A stretch of DNA of 11,957 nt, taken from assembly GCA_023145555.1 (NCBI GenBank), contig JAGLDO010000152.1, positions 1-11,957 on the forward strand, read 5' to 3'. A model generated the notes under the pieces. That model searched no databases and was not told the DNA's origin. It worked only from the letters and a program-made list of their open reading frames with translations. The stretch's first letter is position 1; each line of letters begins with the position of its first letter. Origin of the DNA: Bacteroidales bacterium (GTDB lineage: Bacteria > Bacteroidota > Bacteroidia > Bacteroidales > B39-G9). Below, piece by piece: positions 6,534 to 11,957 of the stretch. The position numbers and the translations under genes are program-made.

Positions 6534-9050
6534 ATGAAAAAATATTTAATCCTTTTCTTATCTTTTTTGATTATAACATTGAATACCAATGCAATTGTTA
6601 ACAAAAATTCAGATAGTTTAAAAATTGTTCTTAAATCTTTAAAACAGGATACTAATATTATAAATACATATATTATTATTACCAATAATTTTGAATATAA
6701 GGAAAAGTTTGATTCTTGTAATATTTATATTGATAAAGCCATAAAGCTGTCAAAAAAACTTACCAACAAAAAATATCTTGCCAAAACATTAGACTATAAA
6801 GGAAAAATTTACAGAAAAACAGGGATGTATGACAAGTCTTTAAAATTTCATTTACAAGCATTAGATATAGCAAGAGAGATAAACAACAAGCATTTAATTG
6901 TAAATATTTCAAATAATATAGGCGTAACATATAGACGATTGGCAGAAGACAATAAGGCTTTAATGTATCATTTTAAAGCTTTAAAATTAGCCGAAGAGCT
7001 AAATGATATAAAAAATCTTGCAACAGCAAATAACAGCATTGGAATTATTTATGCTTATCAAGGGAGTTATGATGATGCGGCTCTATATTTCAATAAAGCA
7101 ATGAAGATAGAACAAAAAAGGAATAATATGATTGGAGTTGCCATCAATTTGAACTCAATCGCATGGGTTTACGAATCAAAAAAAGATTATGATAATGCAA
7201 TTGAATATTATAAAAAATCTCTCGAAGTTAATAAACAAATGAACAACAAAAAAGGGATGGCTATTTGTAATAACGACATTGGGAAGGTTTACAGAAAAAT
7301 TGGTGAATATAAAAAATCTATAGACTTTTATAAAAAAACACTAAAAATTAATGAACAGTCAGGAGATAAAAGATATATTGCAACAAGCAGAATTTATTTA
7401 GGTGAAGTATATGCAGATCTTGGTAATTACAAAACATCACTGAAGCAACTACAAATTGGATTAAAATTTGCACAACAAGTAAATTCCAAAAGGCTTATTA
7501 TGTCTGGTTTAGAACATCTTTCATCCACCTATGAAAAACTTGGAAAAACTCAAAAAGCTCTTGATAGTTACAGGGAATCCATAATATATAAAGACATCAT
7601 ATTTAATGACGAAAAAGCAATGCAAATTGTTAAAATGCAAACCATTTATGAAACAGAACAAAAAGAAATTGAAATAGAACGACAAAAAAATGAACTTTCC
7701 CAAAAAGAAGAAATAATAAAACAAAAAAATGTTCAACGCAACATATCAATACTTGGAGTAATTATGTTGCTTATTACTTTAGTTGTAATTTTTAGAAGTT
7801 TTCGCCAAAAACAAAAAGTCAACAAAATTCTAAGAAAACAAAAAGAAGAGATTGCCAGTCAGGCAGAAAAACTTAATGAAACAAACAAAGAACTAATAAA
7901 AACCAACAAACTTAAAGAATTGTTTTTTGCACGAATAAGTCATGAAATACGCACTCCTGTTAACGTTATTGTAGGATTTACAAATCTTTTGCAAAAAATG
8001 GATTTGCAAAAAAAAGCCAATTCTTACGTTGAAAACATAAAAATTTCATGTAGCACACTTCTTGTTACTATTAACGATCTTCTTGATTTCTCAAAAATTG
8101 ATGCCGGAAAATTGAAAATTGAATCAATAGAATTTAATTTATTAGAGTTATTATCTAATTTCAAAAAAAACCTATCTGTTTCAACAGAACAAAAAAACAT
8201 AAAATTTACTGTTAATGATAACAGATTTATCCCAAAATGCTTAATTGGAGATCCTTTTAGGCTAAATCAAATATTAACAAACATAGTGTCAAACTCAATT
8301 AAATACACAAGCCAAAATGGTGAAATAACGCTATTAACAAAGGTTCTCAATCAGAACAAAAATAATGCAGAAATTCAATTTGCCATTTCAGATACCGGTA
8401 TAGGGATACCTGCGGATAGACTCAAAAACATTTTTAAAGATTATGTTCAAGCAGAAGACGAAACAAGCAGAAAATATGGTGGTACAGGCTTAGGATTGGC
8501 TATTGTAAAAAATCTTATTGATTTACAAAACGGAAATGTCGAACTAAAAAGCGAACAAGGCAAGGGTACTGATTTTATTTTTTCGATAAATTATAAAAAA
8601 CCCAATTACAAGGAAACAGTTAAAAAACAAAAAAGCAATTCTGCAGAAGAAAACACAAATATTAAAAATTTAAGAATATTATTGGCAGACGACAATCCAA
8701 TTAACAGAATTTTAACTATTGACACAATAAAAAACTTTAACAAATCGATAAAAATTGATGAAGCAGAAAATGGTAAAATTGCAATTGAAATGTTACGCAA
8801 AAACGATTATAATCTTTTACTTCTAGATATTATTATGCCTGTAATTGACGGCTTTGAAGCAACACAAATAATAAGAAACGAATTTCCTGAGCAAAAAAAC
8901 AAAATTCCAATTCTTGGTATGACAGCAAACGCCCTGAAAGAAGAAAAAGATAAATGTTTGGCTATAGGAATGAATGAATATATTACAAAACCCTTTGAAC
9001 CCGAAGATCTATTTGATAAAATAAAAATATTGTCGAAAAAGAACTCTTAA
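6534..9050 (+). CDS. Membrane hybrid sensor histidine kinase with TPR sensor region
   Basis: The 838-residue protein is a hybrid two-component kinase. An N-terminal signal peptide (about 1-20, MKKYLILFLSFLIITLNTNA) is followed by about seven TPR-like repeats with a regular 40-residue period (about 83-356), predicted periplasmic. A coiled coil (about 371-400), a membrane helix (about 403-421) and a second coiled coil (about 424-460) lead into the HisKA domain with phosphoacceptor H470 in FARISHEIRTP. The HATPase domain shows the N box (NQILTNIVSNSIKYT, N587), G1 DTGIGIP (620-626) and G2 GGTGLGLAI (649-657). The C-terminal receiver has D719/D720, phosphoacceptor D765 in LLLLDIIMP, T797 and K819. 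All catalytic residues are intact. There is no PAS, no HPt and no DNA-binding domain, so phosphate must pass to an HPt or regulator elsewhere. The ligand is unknown. Neighbours give no hint of target genes. Confidence 0.93.
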   Translation: MKKYLILFLSFLIITLNTNAIVNKNSDSLKIVLKSLKQDTNIINTYIIITNNFEYKEKFDSCNIYIDKAIKLSKKLTNKKYLAKTLDYKGKIYRKTGMYDKSLKFHLQALDIAREINNKHLIVNISNNIGVTYRRLAEDNKALMYHFKALKLAEELNDIKNLATANNSIGIIYAYQGSYDDAALYFNKAMKIEQKRNNMIGVAINLNSIAWVYESKKDYDNAIEYYKKSLEVNKQMNNKKGMAICNNDIGKVYRKIGEYKKSIDFYKKTLKINEQSGDKRYIATSRIYLGEVYADLGNYKTSLKQLQIGLKFAQQVNSKRLIMSGLEHLSSTYEKLGKTQKALDSYRESIIYKDIIFNDEKAMQIVKMQTIYETEQKEIEIERQKNELSQKEEIIKQKNVQRNISILGVIMLLITLVVIFRSFRQKQKVNKILRKQKEEIASQAEKLNETNKELIKTNKLKELFFARISHEIRTPVNVIVGFTNLLQKMDLQKKANSYVENIKISCSTLLVTINDLLDFSKIDAGKLKIESIEFNLLELLSNFKKNLSVSTEQKNIKFTVNDNRFIPKCLIGDPFRLNQILTNIVSNSIKYTSQNGEITLLTKVLNQNKNNAEIQFAISDTGIGIPADRLKNIFKDYVQAEDETSRKYGGTGLGLAIVKNLIDLQNGNVELKSEQGKGTDFIFSINYKKPNYKETVKKQKSNSAEENTNIKNLRILLADDNPINRILTIDTIKNFNKSIKIDEAENGKIAIEMLRKNDYNLLLLDIIMPVIDGFEATQIIRNEFPEQKNKIPILGMTANALKEEKDKCLAIGMNEYITKPFEPEDLFDKIKILSKKNS

Positions 9051-9074
9051 AAATTCTATTTGAACTACACAGTA

Positions 9075-9082
9075 TAATTTTG
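9075..9082 (+). promoter_or_regulatory. -7-like element (TAATTTTG) after the kinase gene
   Basis: An exact TAnnTTTG match lies 25 bases past the kinase stop and 156 bases before mutS, without a correctly spaced -33 TTG (the nearest TTTG is only 12 bases upstream). It could start a long-leader mutS transcript or be a chance match. No hairpin terminator was seen in the 188-bp spacer, so read-through from the kinase gene is possible. Confidence 0.25.
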
Positions 9083-9190
9083 AATACCTTGTGAATTTTT
9101 AAACTACTTTTATGTGTTTTTCACAAAACAGTTGTCAACATAAAACATAAAATTAACTTTAAAGCATACAATTATTGTTAATAAAATTTT

Positions 9191-9198
9191 TATTTTTG
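9191..9198 (+). promoter_or_regulatory. -7 element (TATTTTTG) upstream of mutS
   Basis: TATTTTTG matches TAnnTTTG exactly and lies 40 bases before the TTG start of mutS. The only nearby TTG (9175-9177) is 13 bases upstream, shorter than the usual 17-23. It is the better placed of the two mutS candidates. Confidence 0.4.
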
Positions 9199-9238
9199 TA
9201 TTAATTGTATTAATAAAATAATTCCTAAAATTAACCAA

Positions 9239-11848
9239 TTGGCTACAGCTTCAAAATACGTTAAAACACCATTGATGAAACAGTATGCAAGCATCAAAGC
9301 AAAGCATCCTGATGCCATTTTGTTGTTTAGAGTTGGCGATTTTTACGAGACATTCTCCGATGATGCAATTAAGACTTCTGAAATTTTGGGAATTACTTTA
9401 ACAAGAAGGGCTAATGGTGCTGCTTCCTATGTTGAATTAGCCGGATTTCCTCATCATGCAGTTGACACATATCTACCTAAATTAGTAAGAGCCGGTCAGC
9501 GTGTTGCAATATGTGAACAGTTAGAAGACCCAAAACTCACAAAAACAATCGTAAAACGAGGAATAACAGAACTGGTAACCCCCGGTGTCTCATTTAATGA
9601 CAATGTGTTAAATCATAAAGAAAACAACTTTTTGGCTTGCATACATCTTGAAAAAAAAATTGCAGGTATTGCTTTTCTTGATATCTCAACAGGAGAATTT
9701 TATACTACAGAAGGCAGCTTTGAATATATTGACAAAATGCTCAACAGTTTTAAACCTAAAGAGGTGCTGTTTGACAAAGCAAAGAAACAGGTTTTTGAAC
9801 AACTCTTTGGCAACAAATTTTACACATATTTTCTTGATGATTGGGTTTTTAACGAAGACGCAGCTAACGACCGACTTTTAAACTATTTTGAGACATCATC
9901 GTTAAAAGGTTTTGGAATTCAAAATATGAAATACGGCATTATTGCTGCCGGTGCAATATTGTATTATCTCGACCTTACCCAACACCAAAATGTTAAAAAC
10001 ATTACTAATATCTCAAGAATTGAACAAGATAAATATGTTTGGTTAGATAAGTTTACAATAAGAAACTTAGAATTATTTACCTCAATAAACGAGGGCGGAA
10101 AAACACTTATTGATGTAATAGACAAAACAGAATCGCCAATGGGTTCACGCATGCTCAAACGATGGCTTGCATTACCTTTAAAAAATATTGAGCCTGTAAA
10201 AGACAGATTAAATGTTGTTGATTATTTTATCAATAATAAAGAAGTTAACACTGAGATTAAGACAAAAATAAAACATATTGGCGATTTAGAACGCATAATA
10301 ACGAAAGTTGCTGTTGGTCGCATCACGCCACGCGAAGTTCTGCAACTTAAAAATGCTTTAAAAGCTATTGAGCCTATAAAAGAGCTTTGCTCCTCATCAA
10401 ACGAAAAAAATCTGCAAAAAATCGCCGAGCAATTAAATCCGTGCAAGACAATTAGCGAAAAAATTGAAAACGAAATTAATATTGACCCGCCAAATGCTGT
10501 AAATAAAGGCGGAGTTATTGCCGATGGCGTTTCTCCTGAATTAGATGAGCTAAGAAAAATAGCCTTTTCAGGAAAAAATTATCTGATAAAATTACAAAAG
10601 AACGAAATAGCCAGAACAGGAATACCTTCGTTAAAAATTAGTTTTAACAATGTTTTTGGATACTATATTGAGGTTAGAAACACGCATAAAGACAAAGTGC
10701 CGCCTGAATGGATTCGCAAGCAAACATTAGTGAGTGCTGAACGGTATATTACCGAAGAACTTAAAGAATATGAATCAAAAATTCTCGGTGCCGAAGAAAA
10801 AATTATTGTTCTTGAAACAAAGCTATTTAACAATCTGATATTAAGCCTAACAGATTATATTTCTACCATACAATTAAATGCCTCGTTAATTGCAAAAATT
10901 GACTGCTTATTGTCATTTGCCACAATTGCAGTTGAAAACAACTATGTGAAGCCCGAAATTAACGATTCCGAAATTATCGATATTAAGCAAGGAAGACATC
11001 CTGTAATTGAGAAACAACTTCCTATTGATGAAAATTATATCCCTAATGATGTTTATCTGGACAATGAGACTCAACAAATAATTATGATTACCGGTCCTAA
11101 TATGGCAGGAAAATCAGCATTGTTGCGACAAACTGCATTAATAGTTCTGATGACACAAATTGGATGTTTTGTCCCGGCTCAATCGGCAACTATTGGTTAT
11201 GTGGATAAAATATTTACCCGTGTTGGTGCATCTGACAATATCTCGCTTGGAGAATCAACATTTATGGTTGAGATGAATGAGGCTGCCAGCATATTAAACA
11301 ACATTTCTCCACGCAGTCTCATATTTTTTGATGAACTGGGAAGAGGAACAAGCACTTATGACGGCATATCAATTGCCTGGTCTATAGTAGAAAATATTCA
11401 TGAGAAGAATGCCGCAAAAACTTTATTTGCCACTCATTATCATGAACTTAACGAGATGGAAACATCTTTTCCCCGTATAAAAAATTACAATGTATCTGTT
11501 AAAGAAATTAATAACAAAATAATATTTTTGCGAAAACTCGTTAGAGGCGGCAGCGAACACAGCTTTGGAATACATGTTGCTAAAATGGCTGGTATGCCGA
11601 CAAGTGTTGTTAATAGAGCGAATGAGATTTTAAAACAACTTGAAGAAACACGACCTAAAGAAATAAATAAAGAACCTGTTTCAAAACTTGCACAAAATCG
11701 TGAAGGTTATCAAATGAGCTTTTTCCAGCTTGACGACCCTGTGCTTAAACAAATTCGCGATGAGATAGCTAATTTAGACATTAACAACCTAACTCCTGTT
11801 GAAGCACTGAATAAACTTAATGAGATAAAAAAGATTTCGGGGATATGA
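9239..11848 (+). CDS. mutS: DNA mismatch repair protein MutS
   Basis: MutS recognises base mismatches and small loops and recruits MutL to begin repair. The 869-residue protein has the full domain set. The N-terminal mismatch-recognition domain carries the F-x-E motif (F35, E37 in RVGDFYETF); connector, lever and clamp regions follow. The ATPase domain has Walker A GPNMAGKS (619-626, K625), Walker B LIFFDELGRGTST (D698, E699) and the ATHYHEL histidine H733. QMSFF (825-829) resembles the beta-clamp-binding motif of E. coli MutS (QMSLL) and is followed by the usual C-terminal helix (LTPVEALNKLNEIK). The start is TTG: upstream in frame there is no ATG or GTG before the stop at 9182. The first internal ATG (9275) would remove the conserved TPL that precedes MKQY. 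No Shine-Dalgarno is visible. This is MutS1, not MutS2, because the mismatch domain is present and no Smr domain is seen. Confidence 0.96.
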   Translation: MATASKYVKTPLMKQYASIKAKHPDAILLFRVGDFYETFSDDAIKTSEILGITLTRRANGAASYVELAGFPHHAVDTYLPKLVRAGQRVAICEQLEDPKLTKTIVKRGITELVTPGVSFNDNVLNHKENNFLACIHLEKKIAGIAFLDISTGEFYTTEGSFEYIDKMLNSFKPKEVLFDKAKKQVFEQLFGNKFYTYFLDDWVFNEDAANDRLLNYFETSSLKGFGIQNMKYGIIAAGAILYYLDLTQHQNVKNITNISRIEQDKYVWLDKFTIRNLELFTSINEGGKTLIDVIDKTESPMGSRMLKRWLALPLKNIEPVKDRLNVVDYFINNKEVNTEIKTKIKHIGDLERIITKVAVGRITPREVLQLKNALKAIEPIKELCSSSNEKNLQKIAEQLNPCKTISEKIENEINIDPPNAVNKGGVIADGVSPELDELRKIAFSGKNYLIKLQKNEIARTGIPSLKISFNNVFGYYIEVRNTHKDKVPPEWIRKQTLVSAERYITEELKEYESKILGAEEKIIVLETKLFNNLILSLTDYISTIQLNASLIAKIDCLLSFATIAVENNYVKPEINDSEIIDIKQGRHPVIEKQLPIDENYIPNDVYLDNETQQIIMITGPNMAGKSALLRQTALIVLMTQIGCFVPAQSATIGYVDKIFTRVGASDNISLGESTFMVEMNEAASILNNISPRSLIFFDELGRGTSTYDGISIAWSIVENIHEKNAAKTLFATHYHELNEMETSFPRIKNYNVSVKEINNKIIFLRKLVRGGSEHSFGIHVAKMAGMPTSVVNRANEILKQLEETRPKEINKEPVSKLAQNREGYQMSFFQLDDPVLKQIRDEIANLDINNLTPVEALNKLNEIKKISGI

Positions 11849-11854
11849 ATCTTT

Positions 11855-11921
11855 ACCACTGAGACGCTAAGACGCTGAAATTCTTTATTTCTTTGCGACT
11901 TTGCGGTGTGTGTTTTTTTTT
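11855..11921. repeat. REP-like palindrome after mutS with T run (possible terminator)
   Basis: ACCACTGAGACGCTAAG (11855-11871) pairs with the reverse complement of CTTTGCGACTTTGCGGT (11891-11907) at 12 of 17 positions. The arms again consist of 8-9-base degenerate units (ACCACTGAG, ACGCTAAG, ACGCTGAAA). It begins 6 bases after the mutS stop and is followed by nine T (11913-11921), so it could serve as the mutS terminator. It has the same design as 3233-3310, but with CGC/GCG in place of CAC/GTG. Confidence 0.7.
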
Positions 11922-11957
11922 ACCGCTGAGGTGCTGAGGTTTTATTTCTTCCTTTGC
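11922..11957. repeat. Second tandem REP-like copy, cut by window end
   Basis: ACCGCTGAGGTGCTGAGG (11922-11939) restarts the left-arm pattern directly after the T run. The following TTTTATTTCTTCCTTTGC closely matches the middle and right-arm start of the preceding copy (11883-11896). The remaining right arm is beyond the window, so the array length is unknown. Confidence 0.6.

Noticed and set aside
7521..7736. Minus-strand frame inside the kinase gene rich in phenylalanine and leucine
   Set aside because: It is the antisense image of the lysine-rich coiled coil; the hydrophobic look is a by-product of AAA codons read backward.
11855..11957. CRISPR array after mutS
   Set aside because: Repeats are degenerate, palindromic and adjacent, without uniform unique spacers and without cas genes.

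Overview
The window is an AT-rich stretch of bacterial chromosome, most likely from a member of the Bacteroidota (perhaps a Bacteroidales-like lineage). Several things point there: a three-subunit succinate dehydrogenase/fumarate reductase in the order cytochrome b, flavoprotein, iron-sulfur; a TPR-containing hybrid histidine kinase with a signal peptide; almost no Shine-Dalgarno sequences; and several copies of the Bacteroidota -7 promoter motif TAnnTTTG just upstream of genes. The placement rests on protein character and signals read by eye, not on a database search.

Layout. Positions 1-320 hold the 3' part of gcvH (glycine cleavage H protein), closed by a good intrinsic terminator at 340-371. 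A forward pair follows: rnhA (ribonuclease HI) and purN (GAR formyltransferase). purN converges on a reverse-strand alpha/beta hydrolase with only 3 bases between the stop codons. The hydrolase diverges from sdhC across a 79-bp intergenic region. sdhC, sdhA and sdhB (2443-6369) form one functional locus, but are separated by unusually long spacers of 351 and 204 bp. These spacers carry a REP-like imperfect palindrome (3233-3310) and a 7-bp tandem repeat (5418-5445). Next comes an 838-residue membrane-bound TPR hybrid histidine kinase (6534-9050), then mutS with a TTG start (9239-11848). Right behind mutS begins a second locus of the same REP-like family, with one complete copy and one cut by the window end.

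How the genes work together. SdhC anchors SdhA and SdhB to the membrane and carries electrons between succinate/fumarate and the quinone pool. The remaining genes are core housekeeping (one-carbon/glycine metabolism, purine synthesis, RNA:DNA hybrid removal, mismatch repair) plus one sensor. Nothing indicates that the sensor controls its neighbours.

No tRNA, rRNA, CRISPR array, insertion sequence or phage gene was seen. The window is mostly ordinary core genome. The points most worth a second look are the repeats built from about 9-base units, the way they sit as possible terminators and between subunit genes, and a promoter with direct repeats in front of the kinase. I found no convincing new multi-gene system.
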